Both the position numbers and the translations under genes were made by a program. A DNA stretch of 64,000 bases from Commensalibacter communis (lineage in GTDB: Bacteria > Pseudomonadota > Alphaproteobacteria > Acetobacterales > Acetobacteraceae), in contig NZ_CAMXCM010000001.1 of NCBI RefSeq assembly GCF_947179015.1, positions 421,387 through 485,386 on the forward strand, in the 5' to 3' direction. The notes below the pieces were generated by a model. The model did no database searches. It was given only the letters and a program-made list of their open reading frames with translations, and was not told where the DNA came from. How positions within the stretch are numbered: the stretch's first letter is position 1; every line of letters starts with the position of its first letter. This document shows positions 9,137 through 18,928 of this stretch, piece by piece.

Positions 9137-9673
9137 TCATTCAAAAGAACTATCAGCACCGTTTAACCATTTTATCCAATCAGAAAATTCTTTGAATTTT
9201 TGTTCTGATTGTCCGTGATAGCGCCATATTTCTGGTTCAATAGGGTTATTCCATACGGCCAGTGTAAAGTCTCCATCTTTTTCACTGGCAACAGAGATAA
9301 CCGATAATTGTTTATCAGAATAGATCATTGGTGCGGAATCTTCCCAATTTTCTCTCATGGATTTTACCCATTTTTTGAATTTTGGTTTATGAATGAGCTT
9401 CAACATCCCTTCAACATCAAGCCAAGTTTCACCAATTTCTTTCCGTTTGCCAGTATATAAAAAATGTTCGTGAAGTTGAGGGCTGACTTTTTTAGAAATA
9501 GATAGATCAAATGTAGGAACTTCACGCACGATACTGCCAGCAGTTCGTTTGATTTTTGCATCTTGCTTGGCTTCTGCTTCAGTAAAGCCATAGGATAGAT
9601 ATTCTTGAATGAATTCTTGCTTACGTTGTTCAACGCTTTTTTCATAAGCCTCAAGTAAATCACGAATAGACAT
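9137..9673 (-). CDS. Hypothetical protein, possibly an immunity-type protein
   Basis: 178 residues, soluble, no signal peptide. The N-terminal 50 residues are a charged helix (YEKSVEQRKQEFIQEYLSYG, then TEAEAKQDAKIKR). The C-terminal part is beta-rich with several tryptophans (FTLAVWNNPIEPEIWRYHG) and ends with a helix (FSDWIKWLNG). The pattern of a small acidic Trp-rich protein followed by another small gene is often seen among immunity proteins, but no family can be named from the sequence alone. Two bases of evidence link it to the downstream broken gene: close spacing and a similar N-terminal motif (IRDLL). Confidence 0.6.
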   Translation of the reverse strand: MSIRDLLEAYEKSVEQRKQEFIQEYLSYGFTEAEAKQDAKIKRTAGSIVREVPTFDLSISKKVSPQLHEHFLYTGKRKEIGETWLDVEGMLKLIHKPKFKKWVKSMRENWEDSAPMIYSDKQLSVISVASEKDGDFTLAVWNNPIEPEIWRYHGQSEQKFKEFSDWIKWLNGADSSFE

Positions 9674-9695
9674 TCTTATTTCCTAATTAAATTTA

Positions 9696-11810
9696 TTAAC
9701 CAGACCGTAATAAACGTCCTGCATTATTTTTAGCAAATAAAAGGAGTAAACATTCAATTGTTTCTTTTTGTTGCACAGACGCTTTTGGCTCATATTGAAA
9801 CCATTGCTCGGACGATTGCCACGCTATATTTAACCATTGTTCAAATCTAATTTCATCAACCACTTTAAAATCAGGAAGTCCAGATTGTCTGCGTCCAGTG
9901 ACTTCGCCACCGCCTCTGATTTTGAAATCTTCGTCAGCAATTAAAAACCCATCTTCAGTATCGCGTAACAGAGCTAGACGTTTTTTAGCGGTAAAATTGA
10001 TTTTATCATCGTGAAGGAGTAAGCAATAAGATTGTTTTTCTCCTCGACCAACACGCCCTCTTAATTGATGGAGTTGGGCTAGACCGAAACGCTCCGCATG
10101 TTCGATAACCATAATATTGGCGTTGGGGATATTGACGCCAACTTCAATAACGGTGGTTGCAACCAAGATTTTGGTTTTATTTTGTGCAAACGCATCTAAA
10201 GCATCTTGTCGTTCTTGGCTATCTTGTTGGCCATGAGCTAACCCCACAATATCTTTACCAAAATGATGTTTCAGCTCGTTAAATCGATCTTTGGCAGCTG
10301 CTAAATCCATGACTTCGCTTTCTTCAACCAAAGGGCATACCCAAAAGATTTGACATCCTTGAGAGACCATACGTTCAACGCCTTGCAGGATTTGTTCCAT
10401 ACTGCCTAGATTATGCAAGGTGGTATGAATGGGTTTACGCCCTGCGGGCTTTTGAGTCAGGCGACTGACTTGTAATTCTCCCCACCGTGTTAGTAATAAA
10501 GTTCTGGGGATTGGGGTGGCGGTCATGACAAGAATATCGGTATTTTCTCCTTTATCCCCCAGTTTAATTCGTTGCTCTACGCCAAAACGATGCTGCTCAT
10601 CAATAATAACCAGAGCAAGATTATGGAACTCCACGCCTTCTTGAAATAAAGCATGGGTTCCAATTGCAATTTTTGCATCACCATTCTGGATTTTTTCAAG
10701 CGCTTCTTTTCGTGCACTGCCTTTGACAGAACCACTCAGAAATACAGTTTCGACTGAACATAATTGTGAAAAGACCTCAAAATGTTGTCTGGCTAATATC
10801 TCGGTGGGCGCCATGATAACGGCTTGATATCCAGCCTCTACAGCGTGTAACGCGGTTAATAAAGCAACGATTGTTTTTCCTGAACCGACATCGCCTTGTA
10901 ATAAGCGCAGCATCCGAAAAGGGCGTTCAAGATCTTGTTTAATTTCTTGTAACGCATGAACTTGCGATTGCGTTAATGGATAACCAAATTGTTCCAAAGC
11001 TTGATGAGATAAGGTTTGGTCTCCTATTAATGCTCGACCAGGATTTTTCTGTGTCGCTCTTTTGGCCTGCCCAATAGCCAGTTGTTCGGCAAAGAGCTCA
11101 TCAAAGGCTAATCTTGAACGTGCTCTACTTTCAGCAGCTTCATAAGATTGATTGTCAAATAACTCTGGAAAATCACCTGGAAAATGTAAAAGATGTAAAG
11201 CTTCTTTAAATCTCGGCCATTGATTTTGTTGAACGATTGTGGGATCAATCCATTCAGGTAATATTGGGCATTTGGATAAGGCAGAACGGAGGGCTTTGTA
11301 TAGATTTTTAGGAAATAATCCTGCTGTTAATGGCCAGACGGGTTCTATTAACGGGATCATATATTCGTTTTCTGTAGATTCCAGATAATGAGGATTTGTA
11401 ATTTGTAAACGATTGCCATAAGTTTCCAACGTGCCAGATACAATAATTTGTGTATTGGGTTGGATTTTCTTTGCTTGCCATTGAGAGAAAAAGCTGAGTT
11501 CGGCGTTTTTAGTGCCATCCGTGGCATGAATCCGCCAGGGTTGCTTGCTGCGTAATGGTCTTTCAATATGGATAACTTTTAGTTTTACTGTGACAATCCT
11601 ACCTGGGATTGCATTTTGCAGTTGAGGGCGATATCGTCGATCGATAATATTTTCAGGCAGGTGAAACAATAAATCAATAACGCGATACCCACCAACCGCT
11701 CTGGCAATCAGTTCGCTGGTTTTTGGTCCAATACCATCAAGGGAAGATAAAGGAGCAAGCAAAGGGGATAAAGCAAGTTGTGTTGTCGATGAAATAGAGG
11801 TTTCACCCAT
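9696..11810 (-). CDS. recG: ATP-dependent DNA helicase RecG
   Basis: 704 residues, normal for RecG. N-terminal wedge/OB-fold domain (LSSLDGIGPKTSELIARAVG, then VTVKLKVIHIERPLRSKQPW), then SF2 helicase motifs: Walker A GDVGSGKT, motif II DEQHRFGVEQR, motif III TATPIPRT, and motif VI QLRGRVGRGEKQSY, followed by the RecG C-terminal segment FKIRGGGEVTGRRQSGLPDF. RecG remodels stalled replication forks and Holliday junctions in the cytoplasm. It is divergent from sdhE–mfd with 58 bases between; this recG–sdhE–mfd neighbourhood is common in alphaproteobacteria. Confidence 0.97.
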   Translation of the reverse strand: MGETSISSTTQLALSPLLAPLSSLDGIGPKTSELIARAVGGYRVIDLLFHLPENIIDRRYRPQLQNAIPGRIVTVKLKVIHIERPLRSKQPWRIHATDGTKNAELSFFSQWQAKKIQPNTQIIVSGTLETYGNRLQITNPHYLESTENEYMIPLIEPVWPLTAGLFPKNLYKALRSALSKCPILPEWIDPTIVQQNQWPRFKEALHLLHFPGDFPELFDNQSYEAAESRARSRLAFDELFAEQLAIGQAKRATQKNPGRALIGDQTLSHQALEQFGYPLTQSQVHALQEIKQDLERPFRMLRLLQGDVGSGKTIVALLTALHAVEAGYQAVIMAPTEILARQHFEVFSQLCSVETVFLSGSVKGSARKEALEKIQNGDAKIAIGTHALFQEGVEFHNLALVIIDEQHRFGVEQRIKLGDKGENTDILVMTATPIPRTLLLTRWGELQVSRLTQKPAGRKPIHTTLHNLGSMEQILQGVERMVSQGCQIFWVCPLVEESEVMDLAAAKDRFNELKHHFGKDIVGLAHGQQDSQERQDALDAFAQNKTKILVATTVIEVGVNIPNANIMVIEHAERFGLAQLHQLRGRVGRGEKQSYCLLLHDDKINFTAKKRLALLRDTEDGFLIADEDFKIRGGGEVTGRRQSGLPDFKVVDEIRFEQWLNIAWQSSEQWFQYEPKASVQQKETIECLLLLFAKNNAGRLLRSG

Positions 11811-11868
11811 GAGATGGCTCGGTTATATTAGAGGTCATAAAAGCGTTTAAGATAAGGTATATTGCATC

Positions 11869-12162
11869 ATGGATCAAAAAGAAACAATGACGGATTTAGA
11901 AATTCGTAAACGTCGTTTAATCTATCAAGGGAATTATCGTGGATCTTATGAAGCAGATTTGTTAATTGGTCGCTTTGTAAAGCAGCATATTGCGGTTATG
12001 GACGAACGAGAGTTAAATGAGCTTGAGCATATTATGAGTTTAGATGATACCGATTTAACCTTGTGGTTGACGGGTGCAAAAGAAATTCCTTCTGAACTAT
12101 TGAGTATTCCAATGTTTCACAAAATGCGTGAATTCGCAAAAATTATTCATTCAAAATTATAA
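11869..12162 (+). CDS. sdhE: Succinate dehydrogenase assembly factor SdhE
   Basis: 97 residues, a typical SdhE (Sdh5/YgfY) size. The conserved RG-x-x-E-x-D core is present as NYRGSYEADLLIGRF, followed by the acidic DERELNELEHIMSLDD segment and LWLTG. SdhE promotes covalent flavinylation of the SdhA subunit of succinate dehydrogenase. It sits immediately before mfd, 24 bases away, an alphaproteobacterial arrangement. ATG 11869 is used; an internal ATG at 11887 (MTDLEIRKRR) would also leave the domain complete. Confidence 0.93.
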   Translation: MDQKETMTDLEIRKRRLIYQGNYRGSYEADLLIGRFVKQHIAVMDERELNELEHIMSLDDTDLTLWLTGAKEIPSELLSIPMFHKMREFAKIIHSKL

Positions 12163-12186
12163 GATTTAATAACGAGGAGAGATAGA

Positions 12187-15100
12187 ATGGGGGATACCTC
12201 ATCAAAACAGCAGAACAATTTGTTGCCAATATGGGGTGTTCCAGATGGATATGATGCCTTTTTGTTAAAACGTCACGCTTCGGAATGTTTTATTAAAGAT
12301 AAGAAAACTTTGGTTCATGTTGCCCGTAATGATGCGGATATGATCCGAATTGCTGATTTATTGAATTTCATTGATCCGAGTTTAGAAGTTTTGAACTTTC
12401 CGGGATGGGATTGTTTACCTTATGATCGGGTTTCCCCTAATAAACGGGTTGTTTCTGAACGTGTAGCAACGTTGACACGATTACTAGAGCCTGTTACTTC
12501 GCCCAGAATTGTTTTAACAACGATCTCAGCACTTTTACAGAAGGTAGCCCCTCGTTCTGTTTTTTCTGGACGTGCACTAAATATGAAAAGAGGGGATAGT
12601 TTAGATCATGAATTCTTAGTCGAACTCCTTGTTTCTCAGGGGTATAATCGAACAGATACAGTGATGGAGGCAGGAGAGTTCGCTGTACGCGGCAATTTAT
12701 TTGATATTTTTCTTGCTGGTGAAGAAGAGCCTGTCCGTCTGGATTTATTTGGAGATGAGGTTGATTCAATTCGTTCTTTTGATCCTATTAGTCAGCGTTC
12801 AACAGGTACGATGGACGCGTTAATAATGCGTCCAACAGCTGATTTTTCTTTGGATGAAGAAAGTATTGCAAGATTTAGAACAAAATGGCGTGATTTATTT
12901 GGATCAACGGCAACAAATGATCCTATTTATGACGCCGTCTCTAATGGTCGTAGATATCAAGGTATTGAGCATTGGTTGCCTTTGTTTCATGAGAAAATGG
13001 AAACATTGTTTGATTATATCCCAAGATTGTCTTTATCGTTCGCATATCAAGCCGAGGAGGCATTACAACCTAGGTTGGAAATGATTGCAGATCATTATGA
13101 GGCTAGGAAGCAACCTGTCAGACCAAACGAAGTTCCTTATCGTCCGCTGCCTTCGGATTATCATTATTTGAGTCAAGAAGCTTGGGATCAATTAATCTCA
13201 GCATATAAAATAATTTCTTTTCACCCTTTTGCAAAACCTGATGGTGCTGTGGGTGTGGATGCTGGAGGGCGCCCTGGTATTGTGTTTGCAAAAAGCCTTG
13301 CTGTATCAGAGCGTGAAAATGTTTTTGCTTTTTTTGGGAAAAAAGTTTCGGAATGGGGATCTGCGGGGCGCAAAGTGATTATTGCTGCGTGGAGCAAAGG
13401 CTCCAGAGAGCGAATTGCAACATTATTAAAAGAGCACCAGATTCCAACCCAACAGTTAGCCCGTTGGATTGAGGTAGAGAAATCTAAGGCTGGTATTGTG
13501 AATTTGTTAACTTTGGGTGTTGATAATGGATTTATTGCTGATGATTTTGCATTAATATCAGAGCAAGATTTATTAGGGGAGCGTATTTCCCGCCCACATC
13601 GTCAGCGTAAAAGGGCAGAACAATTTATTTCAGAGGCTTCTGAAATTAGCGAAGGGGATTTGGTGGTTCACCAAGAATACGGAATTGGTCAATATCAAGG
13701 ATTAATTAATCTTGATATAGGTAATGCTCCTCATGATTGTTTGTCATTAATGTATCACGGCGAGGAAAAACTTTTTCTGCCCATTGAAAATATTGAGCTG
13801 CTCAGTCGATTTGGTTCGGATCAATCAGGCGTGGCATTGGATAGGCTAGGTAGCCCAGCTTGGCAAAAGCGCAAAGCTACCATGAAGGCCCGTATTCGCG
13901 ATATGGCTGATGCTTTGTTGCGTACAGCTGCGACACGTTTGATGAAAGAAGCCTCTATTGAAACGCCCCCCGAGGGATTATGGGAAGAGTTCTGTGCAGG
14001 GTTCCCATTTATTGAAACAGAAGATCAATCTAGAGCAGTGGCAGATATTATCCAAGATTTATCGTCTGGCCGCCCGATGGATCGTTTAATTTGCGGTGAT
14101 GTGGGTTTTGGTAAAACCGAAGTTGCTTTGCGTGCAGCCTTTATTGCAGCAATGGGCGGTTCTCAAGTGGCTGTTGTTGTGCCAACGACATTATTGGCTC
14201 GACAACATTATCGTACATTTATGAAACGGTTTGATGGGTTTCCTATTAAAATTGCACAATTATCACGTATGGTAACCGCCAAAGATGCGACGCAAGTTAA
14301 AAAAGAAATAGCTGATGGTACAGTGAATATTGTCATAGGTACTCATGCCTTACTGGCCAAAGGAATACAATTTGCCAATCTGGGGATGTTAATTATTGAT
14401 GAGGAGCAACATTTTGGGGTGACTCATAAAGAAAAATTAAAAGCATTGCGTGAAGATATTCATGTTTTGACCCTTTCTGCAACGCCATTGCCAAGGACTT
14501 TGCAACTCTCTTTGACGGGTATGCGGGAAATCAGTCTGATCGCGACACCTCCTGTCGATCGATTGGCAGTCAGAACGTTTATTATGCCATTTGATCGTGT
14601 TGTAATCCGTGAGGCTTTACAAAGGGAGCGTTTCAGAGGCGGGCAAGCATTCTGCGTTGTTCCTAGGCTGCAAGATTTACAACCATTACAAGAACAACTG
14701 CTTGATATTATTCCCGACTTACGTTTGGTGCAAGCTCATGGTCGTTTGACACCGACCGAGCTGGAACGTGTGATGACAGAGTTTAGTGATGGAAAGTATG
14801 ACGTTCTTCTTTCGACCAATATTGTTGAAAGTGGTCTGGATATGCCATCAGTTAATACGCTGATTATTTATAAAGCAGACCGTTTTGGATTGGGTCAATT
14901 ATATCAGCTTCGTGGTCGAGTAGGGCGTGGTAAGCAACGTGGTTATGCATATCTTACGTGGCCACAAAACCATTTTTTATCTAAAAACTCTGAAAAGCGA
15001 CTTGAGATCATGCAGTCTTTGGATAATTTAGGAGCAGGATTTACGCTTGCTTCTCATGATCTGGATTTGCGTGGTGCAGGGAATTTGCTCGGTGAAGAAC

Positions 15101-15663
15101 AGTCTGGTCATATTCGCGAGGTGGGTGTTGAATTATATCAAAAAATGCTCGAGGAAACAGTCGCATCATTACGTGCAGAACGTGACAATCAACCTATTGA
15201 AAATCAGGAATGGAGTCCTAATATAGTGCTAGGACTGGCTGTATTAATTCCTGAAAACTACGTTACTGACTTGCCTGTGCGGTTAGGGTTATATCGCCGT
15301 ATCGGTAATCTAGTGCAAGAAGATGAAATTGAAGCAATGCGCGCAGAATTAATTGATCGTTTTGGTGATCTTCCAGATGAAGTGTCTAACTTACTGGCAG
15401 TTGTGAAGTTAAAAGGATTATGTAAAAAAATAGGTGTTCAGCGTGTCGATGCTGGTCCAAAAGGAGTGGTGGTTCAGTTTTTAAACAACCAATTTAAAAA
15501 TCCCGAAGGTCTTATTAAATGGGTAGCAGGAATTGGAGAGGGATATATGAAGTTACGACCAGATGGTAAATTGGTATATTTGAGAGAAACACCATTTGCA
15601 AAAAGAGTACAACGTACTCAATTCTTACTAGAGAAACTTCGTGAAATATACAACTTTAAATAA
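12187..15663 (+). CDS. mfd: Transcription-repair coupling factor Mfd
   Basis: 1158 residues, full length. Domain order: UvrB-like N-terminal region (DPSLEVLNFPGWDCLPYDRVSP, GYNRTDTVMEAGEFAVRGN), RNA-polymerase interaction domain (GDLVVHQEYGIGQYQGL), SF2 translocase with GDVGFGKTE, DEEQHFGV, SATPLPRTLQ and QLRGRVGRGKQRGYAY, then the TRCF C-terminal domain. Mfd recognises RNA polymerase stalled at DNA damage, pushes it off and recruits UvrA. The GAGGAGAG site lies a few bases before ATG 12187. It is probably co-transcribed with sdhE. Confidence 0.97.
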   Translation: MGDTSSKQQNNLLPIWGVPDGYDAFLLKRHASECFIKDKKTLVHVARNDADMIRIADLLNFIDPSLEVLNFPGWDCLPYDRVSPNKRVVSERVATLTRLLEPVTSPRIVLTTISALLQKVAPRSVFSGRALNMKRGDSLDHEFLVELLVSQGYNRTDTVMEAGEFAVRGNLFDIFLAGEEEPVRLDLFGDEVDSIRSFDPISQRSTGTMDALIMRPTADFSLDEESIARFRTKWRDLFGSTATNDPIYDAVSNGRRYQGIEHWLPLFHEKMETLFDYIPRLSLSFAYQAEEALQPRLEMIADHYEARKQPVRPNEVPYRPLPSDYHYLSQEAWDQLISAYKIISFHPFAKPDGAVGVDAGGRPGIVFAKSLAVSERENVFAFFGKKVSEWGSAGRKVIIAAWSKGSRERIATLLKEHQIPTQQLARWIEVEKSKAGIVNLLTLGVDNGFIADDFALISEQDLLGERISRPHRQRKRAEQFISEASEISEGDLVVHQEYGIGQYQGLINLDIGNAPHDCLSLMYHGEEKLFLPIENIELLSRFGSDQSGVALDRLGSPAWQKRKATMKARIRDMADALLRTAATRLMKEASIETPPEGLWEEFCAGFPFIETEDQSRAVADIIQDLSSGRPMDRLICGDVGFGKTEVALRAAFIAAMGGSQVAVVVPTTLLARQHYRTFMKRFDGFPIKIAQLSRMVTAKDATQVKKEIADGTVNIVIGTHALLAKGIQFANLGMLIIDEEQHFGVTHKEKLKALREDIHVLTLSATPLPRTLQLSLTGMREISLIATPPVDRLAVRTFIMPFDRVVIREALQRERFRGGQAFCVVPRLQDLQPLQEQLLDIIPDLRLVQAHGRLTPTELERVMTEFSDGKYDVLLSTNIVESGLDMPSVNTLIIYKADRFGLGQLYQLRGRVGRGKQRGYAYLTWPQNHFLSKNSEKRLEIMQSLDNLGAGFTLASHDLDLRGAGNLLGEEQSGHIREVGVELYQKMLEETVASLRAERDNQPIENQEWSPNIVLGLAVLIPENYVTDLPVRLGLYRRIGNLVQEDEIEAMRAELIDRFGDLPDEVSNLLAVVKLKGLCKKIGVQRVDAGPKGVVVQFLNNQFKNPEGLIKWVAGIGEGYMKLRPDGKLVYLRETPFAKRVQRTQFLLEKLREIYNFK

Positions 15664-15748
15664 ATAATTTATTATGTTTACAAAATACTTTACTTAAGTG
15701 TAATAATTATTATAGTTATTTATTATCATTAAATTTTTATTTATTTCG

Positions 15749-15779
15749 GAGAGTATTTATGTATAAAATAAATATTCTC
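15749..15779. repeat. AT-rich inverted repeat between mfd and a LysR gene
   Basis: Arms GAGAGTATTTAT (15749–15760) and ATAAATATTCTC (15768–15779) pair with one mismatch around a 7-base loop. It may terminate mfd, although no T run follows, or act as the LysR operator, since the LysR start is about 40 bases downstream. Confidence 0.4.
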
Positions 15780-15820
15780 TGTAAAATCTTGAATACAACT
15801 TTGGATTGGATTTTTCTAGT

Positions 15821-16720
15821 ATGTTGCAAAAAAATATTAACGATCTTTTAGTTTTTTTAAGTGTTGCAAAGGAACGCAGTTTCACGAAAGCTGCATCTAA
15901 GTTAGGTGTGTCGCAATCTGCATTAAGTCATACAATGCGAAACCTAGAAGGGCGTTTAGGAATTCGTTTGTTGATGCGTACGACGCGCAGTGTTGCGCCA
16001 ACAGAAGCAGGCGAGTTGTTGCTGAGGAATATTGCCCCTCGAGTAGAGGAAATGGAACAAGAATTAAGCAGGGTCATTGAATTTAAGCAACAACCTGCAG
16101 GCACTATTCGACTGACTGCTGATGAGCATGCAGCAAATTTTATTTTGTGGCCTAGATTAAGAAGCTTTTTGAAAGACTATCCTGACATAAAACTCGAAAT
16201 TGATGTTGATTTTGCTTTGAAAGATATTGTAACAGAACAATATGATGCTGGAATTCGTTTAGGAGAGCTGGTTCATAAAGATATGATTGCTCTGCCAATC
16301 AGCCCTGAAATTCGTATGGCTGTGGTTGCATCACCTCATTATTTAGAAAATAGATCTATTCCCAAAAAGCCAAAAGATTTATTAAAACATCAGTGTGTTA
16401 ATCTGAGATTACCAACAGTAGGTAATTTGTATGCTTGGGAATTTGAGGTCAATCGACGTGAGATCAAAGTGAACGTCGAGGGGCAGGTAATCTGTAATAC
16501 TTTAACACAAATGTTACAAGCAGCATTAGATGGTTTTGGTTTTATATATGTGCCAGAAGACGAGGTAAGTATTGCAATACAACAAGGTCGATTAGTCCGG
16601 GTATTGGAAGATTGCTGCCCTTACATTCCGGGATATTATTTATATTATCCCAACCGTCGTCAGCATAGTTATGCTTTTTCTCTATTTTTAAAAATGTTTC
16701 AAAATCAGAATAAAAAATAA
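15821..16720 (+). CDS. LysR-family transcriptional regulator
   Basis: 299 residues from ATG 15821 (MLQKNINDLLVFLSVAKE); a TTG at 15806 would add five residues but has no better ribosome site. Winged helix-turn-helix at about 5–64 (AASKLGVSQSALSHTMRNLE, then RLLMRTTRSVAPTEAGE), followed by a type 2 periplasmic-binding-like inducer domain from about residue 90. It is a paralogue of the partial regulator at the start of the window. No divergently oriented target lies next to it; mfd is upstream on the same strand, so the target is unknown. Confidence 0.93.
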   Translation: MLQKNINDLLVFLSVAKERSFTKAASKLGVSQSALSHTMRNLEGRLGIRLLMRTTRSVAPTEAGELLLRNIAPRVEEMEQELSRVIEFKQQPAGTIRLTADEHAANFILWPRLRSFLKDYPDIKLEIDVDFALKDIVTEQYDAGIRLGELVHKDMIALPISPEIRMAVVASPHYLENRSIPKKPKDLLKHQCVNLRLPTVGNLYAWEFEVNRREIKVNVEGQVICNTLTQMLQAALDGFGFIYVPEDEVSIAIQQGRLVRVLEDCCPYIPGYYLYYPNRRQHSYAFSLFLKMFQNQNKK

Positions 16721-16880
16721 AATTAGCTTTGTCTTTAAAATATTTGACTTGACGATACTTGATGATAAAAATCATCAAAATATTTCACAAATAAAGTTAT
16801 TATATTAATTGTAATATTATTACATCCATTGTTGCTCTATATTATAGGTTTATATATCTTTTTTTTACAAGGTACATCAA

Positions 16881-17351
16881 ATGTATGATGTTGTGGTTGC
16901 TCGTGCAATACATGTTCTATCTGTCGTTATTTGGATAGGTGGGGTATGTATGGTGACGACGATTTTATTACCTTCACTGCGGCGTTATTTTCCTATTCAA
17001 GAACGATTAAGTTTGTTTCATAAAATCGAAGAACGGTTTGCTTGGCAGGCAAGATTTGTTGTGTTATTGACTGGAATGTCAGGCTTTTATATGGTTTGGC
17101 GTTTATCTGCTTGGGATCGTTTTCACCATATCTCTTATTGGTGGATGAATGCGATGCTATTAATATGGGTTCTATTTATGGTGATGCTTTTTGTTCTGGA
17201 GCCTCTTTTCTTAGAAAAAAAATTACATCAAATGTCTAATGAAAATCCAGAAAGAGCGTATAAATTAGTACAAAGATTACATTGGGTATTGCTTATTCTA
17301 AGCTGTATTACCATTATGGGGGCAGTGATGGGGAGTCACGGTTTTTGGTAA
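16881..17351 (+). CDS. CopD-like integral membrane protein
   Basis: 156 residues with four hydrophobic segments (about 5–30, 55–75, 86–108 and 130–152). The N-terminal RAIHVLSVVIWIGGVCMV motif, with its buried histidine, followed by WQARFVVLLTGMSGFY, matches the CopD/DUF2269-like superfamily of four-helix membrane proteins. Some members are linked to copper or haem, but no ligand set can be confirmed here. An AAGG site lies 8 bases before the ATG. The next gene follows by 30 bases and may be co-transcribed. Confidence 0.7.
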   Translation: MYDVVVARAIHVLSVVIWIGGVCMVTTILLPSLRRYFPIQERLSLFHKIEERFAWQARFVVLLTGMSGFYMVWRLSAWDRFHHISYWWMNAMLLIWVLFMVMLFVLEPLFLEKKLHQMSNENPERAYKLVQRLHWVLLILSCITIMGAVMGSHGFW

Positions 17352-17381
17352 GATAATTTAATAGAATAAGGGCGCAACAAA

Positions 17382-17849
17382 ATGCAAAAGCTAATTCGTA
17401 ATATTCTTTTATTTATAAAGAATATACCAAGAGGATGGATTGATGCATGGCGCCATTATTTTTACTTCAAAGGACGTACCAATCGATCTGGATTTTGGTC
17501 ATTTGCGATTATGAATAGTTTAGTGGCATATGTCTTGTTTTTGTTGAGTGCCCAATTAGGGCTAGTATATGGTATTAACCTTTATACAAAATATGTAGAA
17601 TCTTATCTTTTATTTACGATTTATATTATCGCCAGTACGGCACCTTCTTTTTGTTTGTGTATCAGACGTTTGCATGATTTGAATTTGAGGGGGTTTTGGT
17701 TTTGGATCTGGCTCTTGGTTTTATTCGTATCGATCCCTTATATGTATGTTAATTTTGTTTGTCAGTGGTTCATATTATTGGTGGCTTGCTATCCTTCAAG
17801 TGAAAATGAAAGATTTGGCAGTCCACCACAATCCTCTTTTACTGTATAA
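17382..17849 (+). CDS. DUF805 family inner-membrane protein
   Basis: 155 residues with three to four membrane helices. The two family hallmarks are visible: GRTNRSGFWSF before the first helix and RRLHDLNLRGFWFW in the middle, followed by the last helices. DUF805 proteins (YhaH/YhaI type) have no established function. An AAGGG site precedes the ATG. The C-terminal tail (CYPSSENERFGSPP) fits the usual 'P-x-N-R-(F/Y)-G' ending of the family. Confidence 0.88.
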   Translation: MQKLIRNILLFIKNIPRGWIDAWRHYFYFKGRTNRSGFWSFAIMNSLVAYVLFLLSAQLGLVYGINLYTKYVESYLLFTIYIIASTAPSFCLCIRRLHDLNLRGFWFWIWLLVLFVSIPYMYVNFVCQWFILLVACYPSSENERFGSPPQSSFTV

Positions 17850-17850
17850 A

Positions 17851-18798
17851 TTACCAAACAGGAATTGGGACACTATTAACTTTGAATAAATTTCCTTGCC
17901 AGTTAATATCCCATTCTAAAGCATTATTGTCCACGCTGCGCCCTGCAAATTTTGCTAAAATTAATCCAGTTTTGAGCTTACTGTTTTGACTTTCATTACT
18001 AGCTGTAATAAGTGCTTGCATATTTGTTATACGCAATACACCATTTGCAGAGGTTAAGTTTGGTTTGTTATTCAAAGTCACATTGCCATTAGCTGTGATG
18101 CTTACTTTTGGATTATTTACATTAAGGCTATTAATTTTAACAGGAAATGTACCACTCGCAGCTGTATCCATATTTCCGCTAGTTGCAGCAAGAATTAAAG
18201 GATAAAATTGTGCAGTTGTTGTCATATCAATCGTCCCTCGTTGAGGAACAAAGGCAGAAGGCGTATTATGTTGCGATGTCGTTGATAATCCTGAAAAATT
18301 AACGACAACACGAATATTATTACCCTGCGCACTCAGTTGTGCGGCTAAAATTTTTGCTTGATAAGATGCTTTGCTATTTTGAATACGAATATTATTCCAC
18401 GTAAAATTTACCTTATTACCATTTTGTAGGCTGGTTAGTAAGGGTGCTAAGCTATCAGTATAATATCTTTTATTACAATCTTTCATTTGGTGATTTAATA
18501 TAAGATTTAAAATACCTGTAGAGGTTATATTTGTTATTCTCTGAAGTTGATCAGTAGATAAATTTTTATTAGATTGGGTTGTGTTCAATTGTTGAGCAAT
18601 CATTTTAATAGCGGGATTATTAGATGCTTGCACTGTGTAATTGGTTGCGCTAATAGAATTGGGACTATTAGAACTGTTATTTACAGTAACATTAGAGCAA
18701 AAAGATTGCCAAGTTTGTGATGCATGAGCGGTATATGCCGATAGATGGCTTATTGCGAATAATCCAAAGAGAGTAAGTAAATTTGCTTTTTTATTCAT
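17851..18798 (-). CDS. Secreted/periplasmic protein of unknown function (DUF2125-like)
   Basis: 315 residues with a clear signal peptide (NLLTLFGLFAISHLSAYTAHAS, cut near HAS-QTW). The mature part is long, beta-rich and Asn/Ser/Thr-rich, with strands such as GTIDMTTTAQFYP, GTFPVKINSLNVNNPKVSITANG and LEWDINWQGNLFKVNSVPIPVW. This alternating amphipathic-strand pattern and the 'W...G.....N..P.P' ending recall DUF2125/AsmA-like periplasmic proteins of alphaproteobacteria, but the match is by eye only. The gene converges on the DUF805 gene with one base between stops. Confidence 0.6.
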   Translation of the reverse strand: MNKKANLLTLFGLFAISHLSAYTAHASQTWQSFCSNVTVNNSSNSPNSISATNYTVQASNNPAIKMIAQQLNTTQSNKNLSTDQLQRITNITSTGILNLILNHQMKDCNKRYYTDSLAPLLTSLQNGNKVNFTWNNIRIQNSKASYQAKILAAQLSAQGNNIRVVVNFSGLSTTSQHNTPSAFVPQRGTIDMTTTAQFYPLILAATSGNMDTAASGTFPVKINSLNVNNPKVSITANGNVTLNNKPNLTSANGVLRITNMQALITASNESQNSKLKTGLILAKFAGRSVDNNALEWDINWQGNLFKVNSVPIPVW

Positions 18799-18928
18799 GA
18801 TGATAATATTTTTTTGATAAATGATTGCTACTAATTATTAAAATATATAGAGATTTAATAAGATATCAAAGAAAGAATTATGGTTTTTCTTTCATTTGAT
18901 ATAATTTCATTTAAGGTTCCCCTTCAAA